Of a DNA stretch of 47,130 nt, positions 24,636 through 32,955 are shown piece by piece (positions within the stretch are counted from its first letter, which is position 1; each line of letters begins with the position of its first letter). Made by a program: the position numbers and the translations under genes. Below the pieces are notes generated by a model. The model searched no databases. It was given only the letters and a program-made list of their open reading frames with translations, and was not told the origin of the DNA. The stretch comes from Kiritimatiellia bacterium (GTDB taxonomy: Bacteria; Verrucomicrobiota; Kiritimatiellia; RFP12; UBA1067), in assembly GCA_027858965.1 (NCBI GenBank), contig JAQIBS010000253.1:1-47130 (forward strand), read 5' to 3'.

Positions 24636-24683
24636 ATTAGGGGTTAGGGAGTTGGAGGGTTTAGGGAGTTGGAGGAGTTAGGA
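24636..24683. repeat. CCCTAA-like repeat between tmk and holB
   Basis: On the plus strand it reads GGGGTTAGGGAGTTGGAGGG and TTTAGGGAGTTGGAGGAGTT. On the minus strand it encodes the last residues of tmk (LLTPPTP) and its TAA stop and then forms the leader of holB. Confidence 0.8.
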
Positions 24684-25317
24684 GACGTTGTTTGACAACC
24701 TCATGGATTTCTATTTCGACAACCCTTTGTTCTCTCTCGGCATCAACCACATGAAAACGTTCCAGCTCTGAGCCGGCAAGTCGAAGAAAACCATCGCGTA
24801 AACGCCTATGGAAATCATCAACCTCTGACTCAATTCTATCAGGCGACGATGAAGTACGACTGTGTCTTCTTTTCAACCGCGCACGACTCGTTTCAGGCGA
24901 AACATCAATTAACAAAGTCAGATCCGGCTTCATTCCATCGACAGCAAAATCATTTAATGCCTTTAGTTCATCCAGATCAAAACCGCGTCCATAACCCTGG
25001 TAGGCCATCGTTGAGTCATAAAAACGGTCACACAAGACCCAGCTGCCTGCGTCAAGTGCAGGTCGAATAAGCTCATCGACATGCTGTGCACGGCTGGCGA
25101 GAAACAGAAGAAGTTCCGCTCTGTCAACAGGCACCTCCTCCGCGACACTATGTTGAATCATTGACCGTATTTTCTCACCCAAAGCGGTTCCGCCGGGTTC
25201 ACGGGTTGTAACAATATCAATCCCCTTTGTTTTCAGGAAGTAAGCCAGTTTTTTTATATGAGTTGACTTACCACTGCCCTCGGGCCCTTCAAAAGTTATA
25301 AATTTTCCTGTTGCCAT
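24661..25317 (-). CDS. tmk: Thymidylate kinase
   Basis: Phosphorylates dTMP to dTDP. The 218-residue protein has the P-loop EGPEGSGKSTH (G11-T19), the DRFYDSTMAYQGYGRG substrate motif with the DR(Y/F) signature, TREPGGTALGEKIR, and a lid region with RARLKRR. An upstream in-frame extension to 25398 exists but reads through dispersed repeat copy C, so the MATGKFITFEG start is chosen; it lacks a clear ribosome site. The C-terminal LLTPPTP is encoded by the CCCTAA repeat and is probably an acquired tail. Confidence 0.94.
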   Translation of the reverse strand: MATGKFITFEGPEGSGKSTHIKKLAYFLKTKGIDIVTTREPGGTALGEKIRSMIQHSVAEEVPVDRAELLLFLASRAQHVDELIRPALDAGSWVLCDRFYDSTMAYQGYGRGFDLDELKALNDFAVDGMKPDLTLLIDVSPETSRARLKRRHSRTSSSPDRIESEVDDFHRRLRDGFLRLAGSELERFHVVDAEREQRVVEIEIHEVVKQRLLTPPTP

Positions 25318-25340
25318 AATTTTTTTAGTCTCAATCTTAC

Positions 25341-25460
25341 CTAATGCAGCGGAGCCGCAACCAAACTTAACCCCTGTGATATGCAAATCTTTTCTCATTC
25401 ATTGAACAGTTTATGCAATATGCATCACTGCATTAGTCAACAACGCTACGCGTTGCATAG
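25341..25460 (+). repeat. 118-bp dispersed repeat, copy C
   Basis: Left arm CTAATGCAG (25341-25349) pairs with CTGCATTAG (25428-25436). GCGGAGCCGC and the core TCTTTTCTCATTCATTGA are conserved, and the end carries AACGC-tac-GCGTT and TGCATAG. It lies between cysS and tmk, both read on the opposite strand. Confidence 0.88.
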
Positions 25461-25514
25461 AATAAAACATTGCATCGTAATGAGTTAATATGTCATGTAG
25501 TCATATCAGAGGAG

Positions 25515-25562
25515 AAAACCATTTCAACCCTTTCAACCTTTTTAACAATTTTAACCACTTTA
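25515..25562. repeat. Right half of the AACC/GGTT element
   Basis: AACCATTTCAACCCTTTCAA then CCTTTTTAACAATTTTAACC matches the right halves at about 9928 and 39461. It runs into TTTAGAACTCTCGCACTTTA, which encodes the end of cysS on the other strand. Confidence 0.7.
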
Positions 25563-25575
25563 GAACTCTCGCACT

Positions 25576-26985
25576 TTAGAACTTCTTAACCTTCTGCCCG
25601 TCTTTAGAATCGCGAATGCTCCATCCTAATGATGCCAATTCGTCTCGGATACGATCAGACTCAGCCCAGTTCTTCTCAGAGCGGACGACGGCTCTCGCAT
25701 CAACTAACGCCTGGATATCCTCCGGTATTTCAGCCCTCTGCTGAGCCCGTCCAAATCTGATAACTCCCAGAACGGCATCAAAGTTGTTACACAAACCCAG
25801 AATAGCAGCTGCCTCCTCCGAACTTACTCCGTCGTTATGCAAAGCGCTGTTAACTTCGCGAACCAGATTAAAAACAGAGGCGAACGATTCAGGGATATTT
25901 AGATCATCATTAACCGCATCACTGAAACTCTGTAATGCCTTCTGCGCCCAGGATGGGATTGTCCCCTGCTCGGCTGTTCCTGCTTTTTCAGTTAGAGCAT
26001 CAATGCACTCATCAATCCTGGCAAGCGAAACCCTGGCAGCATTGAGTGCATCAAAGGTGAAGTTAAGAGGTTGTCTGTAATGTCCGTTAATCAAGACATA
26101 ACGAATCTCTCTACCAGACCACCCTTTTTCAATCAGGTCACGCAGTGTAAAAAAGTTACCCAGAGATTTCGACATCTTTTCACCGTTAACCCGCAAGTGA
26201 GCACAGTGCATCCACATATTAACAAATGGTTTTCCTGTGGCACCCTCAGCCTGGGCAATCTCATTTTCATGATGCGGAAAAAGATTGTCAATTCCGCCGG
26301 TATGCAGATCAAAGCTTTCACCAAGATATTTCATGGCCATAGCAGAACATTCCAGATGCCAGCCGGGACGACCTTTGCCCCACGGTGAGTCCCAGACAAC
26401 ACCTCCGTCATTTTCATCCCAACCCTTCCAGAGAGCAAAGTCACCGTAGCTCTCTTTCTCATATTCATCCTGGGAAACCCGAGCGCCAGCCCGGAGTTTC
26501 TCACGATCAAGATGGGCTAGCTTGCCATAACCCGGCAATTTGGCAACACTGAAATAAATTGAACCGTCATCCGATTTATATGCCAATCCTTTATCAAAGA
26601 GCTTTTGAATCAAATCCAGCATCTCGGGAATATGATCTGTGGCAGCGGGATAAACCTCAGCAGGTTCAATGTTAAGAACTTTGAGATCATCAAAAAATGC
26701 CTGGATAAACGGAGCCGTGAACTCCTTCAGAGCCACCCCCTGCTCAATCGCTCCACGAATAGTTTTGTCATCCACATCCGTAAGGTTCATTACCTGCGTA
26801 ATCTCATATCCGTTAAACTTAATAACACGCCTGAGAATATCCTCGAAGGTATAAGCCCGGAAGTTGCCGATATGGGCAAAGTTATAAACTGTCGGTCCGC
26901 AGGTATAGAGGCGAATGCGGTTGTCCTCCAGAGGCTTCATCTCCTCTTTGCTGCGGCTCATGCTATTGTAAAAATTCATCATCAT
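25576..26985 (-). CDS. cysS: Cysteinyl-tRNA synthetase
   Basis: Charges tRNA-Cys. The 469-residue class I enzyme has the zinc ligand C29 in LYTCGPTVYNFAHIGN, the HIGN form of the HIGH motif (38-41), the cysteine-binding WHLECSAMAMKYLG, HTGGIDNLFPHHENEIAQ and the KMSKS loop (GEKMSKSLGNFFT). The C-terminal DALR and anticodon domains follow. Three ATG codons in a row open the gene, with AAGGAA upstream. ispF lies 48 bases upstream, a pairing seen in many bacteria. The final KVKKF residues and the stop fall in a TTTAGAACTT-type repeat. Confidence 0.96.
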   Translation of the reverse strand: MMMNFYNSMSRSKEEMKPLEDNRIRLYTCGPTVYNFAHIGNFRAYTFEDILRRVIKFNGYEITQVMNLTDVDDKTIRGAIEQGVALKEFTAPFIQAFFDDLKVLNIEPAEVYPAATDHIPEMLDLIQKLFDKGLAYKSDDGSIYFSVAKLPGYGKLAHLDREKLRAGARVSQDEYEKESYGDFALWKGWDENDGGVVWDSPWGKGRPGWHLECSAMAMKYLGESFDLHTGGIDNLFPHHENEIAQAEGATGKPFVNMWMHCAHLRVNGEKMSKSLGNFFTLRDLIEKGWSGREIRYVLINGHYRQPLNFTFDALNAARVSLARIDECIDALTEKAGTAEQGTIPSWAQKALQSFSDAVNDDLNIPESFASVFNLVREVNSALHNDGVSSEEAAAILGLCNNFDAVLGVIRFGRAQQRAEIPEDIQALVDARAVVRSEKNWAESDRIRDELASLGWSIRDSKDGQKVKKF

Positions 26986-27033
26986 AAAATTCCTTTAGAA
27001 CTGTAGATCTTTCTCCGGTTTATCGTTCATCAT

Positions 27034-27522
27034 TCAGCTTTTATCGTTGTCTTTCTCTACCGTTGCCACTGCCATGGCTGAGATACCTTCGCCTCTTCCC
27101 TCAAAACCCATACCCTCATTGGTTTTAGCTTTGATGGAAACTGCATCTACAGCAATGCCCATAGCCCTCGCTAAAATTTCTCGCATTTGATCAATATACG
27201 GAGCCATCCTGGGTTGTTCAACAATAATCGTTGCATCGGTATTAGAGACACTCCACCCGTTTTTATTGAGCCGCTTAACAACCTCTTGTAGCAGCATCAC
27301 ACTGTCAGCATCCTTCCATTGCGGATCTTTATCAGAGAAATGTGTCCCAATATTTCCATCAGCCACAGCTCCCAGCAGTGCATCGCAAAGTGCATGACAT
27401 AAAACATCGGCATCTGAGTGTCCTATAAGCCCCTTTTTAAAGCTTATTTCAACTCCACCAATGATTAAACGACGTCCCTCGCAAAGACGATGTGAGTCAA
27501 ATCCAATTCCAGTTCGAAACAT
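27034..27522 (-). CDS. ispF: 2-C-methyl-D-erythritol 2,4-cyclodiphosphate synthase
   Basis: Forms MEcPP in the MEP isoprenoid pathway. The 162-residue trimeric enzyme shows the metal ligands D9 and H11 (GIGFDSHRL), the HSDADVLCHALCDALLGA motif, the GNIGTHFSDKDP loop and the closing KAKTNEGMGFEGRGEGI. It probably shares a transcript with cysS downstream. No ispD is fused or adjacent. Confidence 0.95.
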   Translation of the reverse strand: MFRTGIGFDSHRLCEGRRLIIGGVEISFKKGLIGHSDADVLCHALCDALLGAVADGNIGTHFSDKDPQWKDADSVMLLQEVVKRLNKNGWSVSNTDATIIVEQPRMAPYIDQMREILARAMGIAVDAVSIKAKTNEGMGFEGRGEGISAMAVATVEKDNDKS

Positions 27523-27623
27523 TTATATATAATACTTGAAGAGAGCTTTGCCCGCAACTCATTATCGGAGATATTAACCACGAAAAACTCAAAAGAGCCA
27601 CAGACGCAAGCATCACCTACCAC

Positions 27624-28046
27624 TTAAGCGCCGATCAGACTCAGGGCTAGCTCAGCGGCAGCGGCAGCATCCGCGGAGTATCCATCATCCGCACCGATCG
27701 TATCACAGTACCCCTGGGTTACCGGAGCGCCGCCAATAATAATCTTAGCTGTAACTCCCTCCCCGCGCATTGTATCAACAACAGCCTTCATACTGGGCAT
27801 GGTGGTTGTTAAAAGCGCGGAAAGTCCAACGATATGAGCATTGTGCTCTTTCGCCAGCTGGACAAATTTTTCAGGAGATACATCCACACCGGCATCAATC
27901 AAATGGGGCTTCAGAATTTCAGTTCCGACCTTCATGGCACGGGCGGCAATCAGCACCTCCGGCACAAATACCTCATTGGCCTTGAAGCGCTTGCCGACCG
28001 CATTCATTGCCAGAAGCAAACCTTGATTTAGAACGATAGCAGACAC
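27624..28046 (-). CDS. Corrinoid-protein remnant lacking the cobalamin-binding His motif
   Basis: The 140-residue product matches corrinoid proteins of methyltransferase systems (MtbC/MttC type) in two separate pieces. The first is the end of the cap domain (NAVGKRFKANEVFVPEVLIA, then ARAMKVGTEILKPHL). The second is the end of the B12-binding domain (IDAGVDVSPEKFVQLAKEHN, then VGLSALLTTTMPSMKAVVDT, IIIGGAPVTQGYCD). Family members are about 210 residues. Missing are the first roughly 40 residues and a block of roughly 40 between LKPHL and IDAGVDV, which should contain the DxHxxG motif that ligates cobalt. The frame is kept, so it is an internally deleted protein rather than a frameshift. The GTG start overlaps the end of the UroD-like gene by 19 bases. 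Confidence 0.7.
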   Translation of the reverse strand: MSAIVLNQGLLLAMNAVGKRFKANEVFVPEVLIAARAMKVGTEILKPHLIDAGVDVSPEKFVQLAKEHNAHIVGLSALLTTTMPSMKAVVDTMRGEGVTAKIIIGGAPVTQGYCDTIGADDGYSADAAAAAELALSLIGA

Positions 28047-29476
28047 TGCCAGATATACATATTAGCAAGCGAATCTATCTCGTTCCACACTCGTTCTGCA
28101 ATCTCGACATCACCCTTGATCTCGCTGATCTCTTTCACCTTCTCTGACCACGGAAAACAGAGACCGACCGCAGTCTTTGATCGACAAGATGCAACCATAC
28201 CATAATCGACTCCGAATTCCATGCCTTGCTCCGGCCCGATTTTCAAATCCGCATCTTCAGCAACCGATACAACTCCATCAGAATAAAGTCCATACTCACG
28301 CGTTGCGTCGGTCATCGCTTTAAGATTCTCTATGGATGTATCATCCTGCATGATCGCACTGGAATCCATAATATAGCCGCCATCCACGGCAACCTCCTCA
28401 ATGAGCTTACGACAGCGAGCACGCACCTCTTCAGGCTTTCCGTATGACAACAGAATATTCGGTACACCGCCACTCAAACAGAACTTATCGCCAAGCACCC
28501 TGTGCGTTTCAAAAATATCACCACGATCAACATGGTACACAATACTGCTATCAGGAAGGTCCCTGAAATGCCGCAGGTGATCTTTCCAATCGCCCTCAGC
28601 ATAATAGAGAGTCTGATGTCCGTTCTTCCAAAGCTCCTGGGTGATCGGTTTAACGGTCGGCCAGTAATGACTCTCAAAGGTGCCCTTTGAAACAAATGGT
28701 GTGCAGCCACGGTGCATCCAGTAACTTATAGGTAGCTGTCCATTCGGGTCAGAGGAAGTGAGCGCCGTGTTATAAAGATGCGGCATCAATGCCTCACATG
28801 CCTTCATGACTTTCTCCGGCTGCGTCATCATATCCATAGTCAGACCAATGTAACCGCGTAACTTGTCGCCAATAATGTCGAAAGGAGCTTTAAAAATTCC
28901 GGCTATGGCACTCGGAGTTCCCGACTCAGCGGCCAAAGCGGCAGCTTGCCCTCCAAAGGCGTTAAAGTAGTTCAGCATAGCCATGGATCCCTTGACCAAC
29001 GCCAGGTTGTTGCGATAAGATGCTCTCTCATTCATACCGCAAATCTCTGTCGATACGCGGGGCAACCATTTGTTGTAGAGAAATGCCGTAGGATCATCGA
29101 TCAGCTCATCGTATTCATCCTCCTTCATGAACGACTCTTCCTCCGACGGTTCAAGATACTGAAACCCATTATCCGCATCCAGATTAATTCCCGGTATCGC
29201 ATAATACTTCGTTCCCTGCGCCTGCGTCAAACCTGTCCAGACATAAACCATATTTCCCACAACTGCATCCCAGTCAAAATCCGCCGCACATTTGCGTGCC
29301 GCGGCGAAAGCCAGATTGTAGTCATGTGTCACCTCCTGATTGGTATAGCCTGCATATTTGGCGGTCAATTCAGCTACAAATGGCCTGATCGGCACCATGT
29401 CAGGTTTTTCATTACGCATAGCCGTAACATAGCGAGTCAATCTCTGCCTGTATAACTTCTCCATATTATTGGTCAT
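28028..29476 (-). CDS. Uroporphyrinogen decarboxylase-like methyltransferase
   Basis: A 482-residue member of the UroD/MtaA/CmuA superfamily. In such pairs with a corrinoid protein the enzyme moves methyl groups to or from cobalamin rather than making coproporphyrinogen. The barrel signature is visible in NEKPDMVPIRPFVAELTAKY near the start, the SYWMHRGCTPFVSKGTFE and HQTLYYAEGDWKDHL region, YHVDRGDIFETHRVLGDKFC and LSGGVPNILLSYG. The ATG at 29476 with AAGGAT upstream is preferred to an earlier in-frame ATG at 29530. The C-terminus (MYIWQCLLSF) overlaps the corrinoid gene and looks altered. It lies downstream of a tandem 21-bp operator and an AraC gene that likely controls it. The methyl donor is unknown. 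Confidence 0.8.
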   Translation of the reverse strand: MTNNMEKLYRQRLTRYVTAMRNEKPDMVPIRPFVAELTAKYAGYTNQEVTHDYNLAFAAARKCAADFDWDAVVGNMVYVWTGLTQAQGTKYYAIPGINLDADNGFQYLEPSEEESFMKEDEYDELIDDPTAFLYNKWLPRVSTEICGMNERASYRNNLALVKGSMAMLNYFNAFGGQAAALAAESGTPSAIAGIFKAPFDIIGDKLRGYIGLTMDMMTQPEKVMKACEALMPHLYNTALTSSDPNGQLPISYWMHRGCTPFVSKGTFESHYWPTVKPITQELWKNGHQTLYYAEGDWKDHLRHFRDLPDSSIVYHVDRGDIFETHRVLGDKFCLSGGVPNILLSYGKPEEVRARCRKLIEEVAVDGGYIMDSSAIMQDDTSIENLKAMTDATREYGLYSDGVVSVAEDADLKIGPEQGMEFGVDYGMVASCRSKTAVGLCFPWSEKVKEISEIKGDVEIAERVWNEIDSLANMYIWQCLLSF

Positions 29477-29589
29477 TTTTAAATCCTTAATCCTTATGTC
29501 GGTCTTTATCCCACATATGCGTATACTCATTCAACTTGAACAGATTGATATCTGAACACCAATTATATTAGAAAAACCAAACATGTTTC

Positions 29590-29632
29590 TTGCACAAATG
29601 CGCTTATTCCTTGTACAAATAACGCATAAGCG
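29590..29632 (-). promoter_or_regulatory. Tandem 21-bp direct repeat, likely AraC-type operator
   Basis: TTGCACAAATG at 29590 and TTGTACAAATA at 29611 start exactly 21 bases apart, two helical turns, as is common for AraC-family sites. A further TTGTACAA is at 30423 in the gap between the regulator and the divergent Gfo/Idh gene. It lies upstream of the UroD-like gene. Confidence 0.55.
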
Positions 29633-29647
29633 TTGAGAAATTTTCAT

Positions 29648-30394
29648 TCACTCGCCGGAATTACTCCGACGACGGCGGTAGTCCCTGGGAGAGGTGTGCA
29701 TAATTTTGTGAAAAGAGCGGGTGAAGTGGCTGTGGTCGTAGAAGCCGACACTTTGCGCGATATCTGATATGGTACGGTCAGTCGACTCCAGCAGGGTGCG
29801 GCCTGCATCGATGCGCACCCGAAGAATATAGGAGGAGGGGGTTGTTGCCAGCAGCTGCCGGAACCGGCGCTCCAGTTGACTTTGAGAGGTGTGAGCCATT
29901 TTTGCCAGATCGGTGAGGGTCAGTTCCTGACTGTAGTTCTCGTGAATGTACTGAATGACTATGGATAGCGAGCCGTACCAGGATGGTGTGTCACGCAGGC
30001 CGTCAATCACCCGGTGAATTCCGGCCACGCCGATCAGCTTGTTATCTTTGTCATAGACTGGAAATTTGCTGTAGACTATCATCTTGTTGGAATTTTCTGG
30101 GGCTGGCGCAACTGCGTTGATAATTGGCCGGCCACTTTCCATCACCTGCTGATCGCTCTTTACGTAAAGAGAGGCACGCCTGGGTGGAAAAAAATCAAAG
30201 TCGGTTTTGCCGATGGTTTCGTCTTCTGTGGCAACCTGGCAGTAATCGCAGGCATGGCGGTTTTGCATGACAAACCGTCCATGGGTGTCTTTCAAAAAAA
30301 AGGCCACATCGGGAATCAGGTCCATCAACTGCTTGAATGGTTGCAGATCCTTGATCTGAGAGACAAAATTTTGTTGAATATTTATAGTATTCAT
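29648..30394 (-). CDS. PAS-domain AraC-family transcriptional regulator
   Basis: A 248-residue regulator. Residues about 20-130 form a PAS-type sensor (LMDLIPDVAFFLKDTHGRFV, IGKTDFDFFPPRRA, FPVYDKDNKLIGVAGIHRVI). Residues about 150-245 form the AraC HTH pair, with LTLTDLAKMAHTSQSQLERR as the first helix-turn-helix and ISDIAQSVGFYDHSHFTRSF as the second, ending in SPRDYRRRR. It is divergent from the Gfo/Idh gene at 30506 and upstream of the UroD-like gene on the same strand. The PAS domain rather than a cupin suggests a small-molecule ligand other than an ordinary sugar. Confidence 0.92.
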   Translation of the reverse strand: MNTINIQQNFVSQIKDLQPFKQLMDLIPDVAFFLKDTHGRFVMQNRHACDYCQVATEDETIGKTDFDFFPPRRASLYVKSDQQVMESGRPIINAVAPAPENSNKMIVYSKFPVYDKDNKLIGVAGIHRVIDGLRDTPSWYGSLSIVIQYIHENYSQELTLTDLAKMAHTSQSQLERRFRQLLATTPSSYILRVRIDAGRTLLESTDRTISDIAQSVGFYDHSHFTRSFHKIMHTSPRDYRRRRSNSGE

Positions 30395-30505
30395 GCTGAA
30401 ATTTTACAATTTTCAGGCTGGATTGTACAAGACATTTTATAGTGATTGCAGTAAGTTAAAATAATGTATGTTGGACTTTGCCCGCAATTAAAAGGAGATT
30501 ATCAA

Positions 30506-31735
30506 ATGACTGGAAAAATAACAGAACTTATGACAGAGGCAAATTCACGCCGGGGATTCATCAAGAAGACAGCGGCAGCGGGATTGACGGCAGCGGTTGC
30601 ATCACGGGGTTTGGCACAGGGCGCGAATACGCCGACAATTAAGATCGGCGTAGTCGGTTGCGGTGGGCGCGGCGGTTTTATTGCCAGTCTTTTCAAAGCT
30701 CATGGCGGATATGAAATTATCGCGGTAGGTGATTATTTTCAGGATAAGGCTGATGAGGTTGGCGAAAAATACAGTGTTCCTGTTTCGCACCGGTTCACTG
30801 GGTTAAATAACTACAAGAAGGTATTGGAAGCCAAACCGGATGCGCTTGTGATTACATCACCTCCCTTTTTTCATCCGGAACAAGCCGCTTCGGCAGTGGA
30901 TGCGGGCATCCATGTTTATGTGGCTAAACCGGTAGCAGTGGATGTACCGGGTACGCTTTTGATTGAGGCCACATCCAAAAAGGCGACGGCAAAGAAACTG
31001 ACCTTCCTAGTGGACTTCCAGACCAGGTCACAGCCCTTTTTCGTTGAGGCATTGAAACGAGTGCATGAAGGTGCCATTGGTGATATTGCTTTTGGAGAGG
31101 CGTACTATCACTGCAACCGGCTCAAGCTTAAAGTTCCTCCGGCTGATGACTCGGAATCCCGTTTGCGGAACTGGGTTTTTATGAAAAATCTCTCCGGCGA
31201 TATTATTAATGAGCAGAACATTCACACACTCGATGTGATGAGCTGGGCTATGAATAAGCCGCCGCTGCATGCGGTTGGCGGTTGCGCCCGTAAGACCCGT
31301 GTGGATGTTGGCGACTGTAATGATTGCTTTGCTCTGCAATATCAATATCCCGACTGTGCCGGGGTTACCTTCAGCTCGCGTCAGTTTAATGGATATGGAA
31401 CGCAACCGGATGGAATTGTCTGCCGTATATTTGGCTCAAAGGGAGTGCTGGAAACCAAGTATGGCGGACAGGTGCTAATTCGCGGCGAGAACTTCTATCG
31501 CGGTGGTGAGACCAAGCAGATCTATAAGGAAGGGGTTTCGAACAATATTGCCGCGTTCCATAAGATGATTCTGGAGGGGGATGTCTCCAATGCGACGACC
31601 GCACCGAGTGTGCGCAGCAATCTGGTGACGATCATGGGGCGTACTGCGGCTTATACCGGCAAGGTCGTGACATGGGATGAGATCATGAAGGATACCTCAC
31701 GCATGCAGCCCAACCTCGCCGGTTTGAAAAGCTGA
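30506..31735 (+). CDS. Tat-exported Gfo/Idh/MocA oxidoreductase
   Basis: A 409-residue NAD(P)-dependent oxidoreductase with a twin-arginine signal (SRRGFIKKTAAAGLTAAVAS). The Rossmann motif is IGVVGCGGRGGFIASLF. The conserved lysine lies in VYVAKPVAVD, where most relatives have EKP. The catalytic-domain histidine is in NEQNIHTLDVMSWAM. GGAG lies upstream of the ATG at 30506, so an earlier in-frame start is rejected. Family members oxidise a sugar hydroxyl, often to a 3-keto sugar. The divergent AraC gene and a TTGTACAA site in the gap suggest its control. It starts the carbohydrate island. Confidence 0.9.
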   Translation: MTGKITELMTEANSRRGFIKKTAAAGLTAAVASRGLAQGANTPTIKIGVVGCGGRGGFIASLFKAHGGYEIIAVGDYFQDKADEVGEKYSVPVSHRFTGLNNYKKVLEAKPDALVITSPPFFHPEQAASAVDAGIHVYVAKPVAVDVPGTLLIEATSKKATAKKLTFLVDFQTRSQPFFVEALKRVHEGAIGDIAFGEAYYHCNRLKLKVPPADDSESRLRNWVFMKNLSGDIINEQNIHTLDVMSWAMNKPPLHAVGGCARKTRVDVGDCNDCFALQYQYPDCAGVTFSSRQFNGYGTQPDGIVCRIFGSKGVLETKYGGQVLIRGENFYRGGETKQIYKEGVSNNIAAFHKMILEGDVSNATTAPSVRSNLVTIMGRTAAYTGKVVTWDEIMKDTSRMQPNLAGLKS

Positions 31736-31811
31736 TCACGGTAAGCTTTAAGGCTTTAGACACATTAAATTGTAATTTGATACACTTTTAGACAATATGA
31801 AAGAGATCATT

Positions 31812-31853
31812 ATGAAACGCAGAGAGTTTATCAGATTTTTCTTTGACCCATGA
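31812..31853 (+). pseudogene. Fragment of a Tat-signal gene start
   Basis: ATG AAA CGC AGA GAG TTT ATC gives MKRREFIRFFFDP and then a stop. The opening matches the RR-F-I Tat starts at 43240 and 44251, but no continuing protein follows in any frame. It appears to be the left-over start of a lost gene. Confidence 0.4.
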
Positions 31854-31975
31854 AAAACTAGGAAGAGCCGTTTTTTAAGACAGGAATTGAGAGAATAGCT
31901 ACTAAGTTGGCAGGGCTTCAGATTTCTTTTAAAACACTGTTTTTTAATCACAACCAGGTTATATTAACAACCCTA

Positions 31976-32827
31976 TTATGCGGGTCGGTTCCACATCTCC
32001 CGTATAAAGGGAATACCTTTTTGGACGACATTCTGGGCATCATCAAACATATCACGCCAGATACGCGTGGCGGCCGCAAGTCCCGGCAGTGTTCGGCCAA
32101 AGGCCTCAATCACCAGGTCTCCCTGATAATTAATTTCATGCAGCGCCTTAAAGGTGCTAGCCCAGTCTATATGCCCCTCACCGGGAATACCTCTGTCGTT
32201 TGAGCTGCAATGAAAGTGGTTAATCACAGATCCATCTTTCAAAATTGCCCCAACCGGATCTTTCTCCTCCATATTGGCATGGAAGGTATCGAAAAGTATC
32301 GCCAGATTAGGTGCGTCAACCGCCTCAACCAGCTCGCGTCCTGTCGCAAGCGTATTGACCATGTAGCACTCAAAACGGTTTAGCGGCTCAATAGCCAGCT
32401 TCACACCGGCGGACTGCGCTTCTGGCGCCGCAATCTTTAACATCTCAACTACGCGCGCTTTTTCAATGGGCGTGGGGCCATCACCGCTGAAAACGCCAAT
32501 TGTCTGATACATCGGTCCGCAAACAAGCGATGAACCCAGCTCGTGCACACATTCAATCAGCCATTTCATGTAATCCGCAGCTGCCTGACGGCTTGCGGGA
32601 TCATCACTGACGGGATTAGCATCTTCGCTGCAGAATGCCATGGATGAGGTGCGGGCCAGCCCCAGGTCGTCGAGCATCTTTCCCAGCTCGCGATATGCCC
32701 CCGGAGTACCCTCCATCACAGGGATCTCGACACTGTCAGCTCCCGCGGCTTTAATCATCCGTAGCGCATCTCTGTGCTCGGCCGTAACATTCGATGCCCA
32801 TAAGAGCATATTGATTCCAATTTTCAT
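31976..32827 (-). CDS. TIM-barrel sugar epimerase (ketose 3-epimerase-like)
   Basis: A 283-residue cytosolic xylose-isomerase-like TIM barrel. The metal ligands follow the D-tagatose/D-psicose 3-epimerase pattern: E in AIEPLNRFECYM, D and H in LFDTFHANMEE, H in NHFHCSSNDRGIPGEGHIDW, and E in VIEAFGR. That set distinguishes it from generic AP-endonuclease-2 family members, although the exact ketose is not known. A GGAGGT ribosome site lies four bases before the ATG. It follows the second isomerase at 32956 on the same strand after about 130 bases. Confidence 0.85.
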   Translation of the reverse strand: MKIGINMLLWASNVTAEHRDALRMIKAAGADSVEIPVMEGTPGAYRELGKMLDDLGLARTSSMAFCSEDANPVSDDPASRQAAADYMKWLIECVHELGSSLVCGPMYQTIGVFSGDGPTPIEKARVVEMLKIAAPEAQSAGVKLAIEPLNRFECYMVNTLATGRELVEAVDAPNLAILFDTFHANMEEKDPVGAILKDGSVINHFHCSSNDRGIPGEGHIDWASTFKALHEINYQGDLVIEAFGRTLPGLAAATRIWRDMFDDAQNVVQKGIPFIREMWNRPA

Positions 32828-32955
32828 ACTACCTCCATAATTTGCCTATTTAATTTACCACGGAAATCTTAGCGCCGCAACCAACACGAACGTTCAACAT
32901 TCTGTATTCAACTCGCGCACTCACGCATTAACGCACTCGAGCACTCTCTTATGGC

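Noticed and set aside
25318..25398. N-terminal extension of tmk
   Set aside because: The extra codons read through the 118-bp repeat copy C; the conserved protein starts at MATGKF.
6063..25460. The 118-bp repeats as integron attC sites
   Set aside because: Length and terminal pairing are similar, but the RYYYAAC and GTTRRRY core boxes are not present at the ends and no integrase or cassette pattern is seen.
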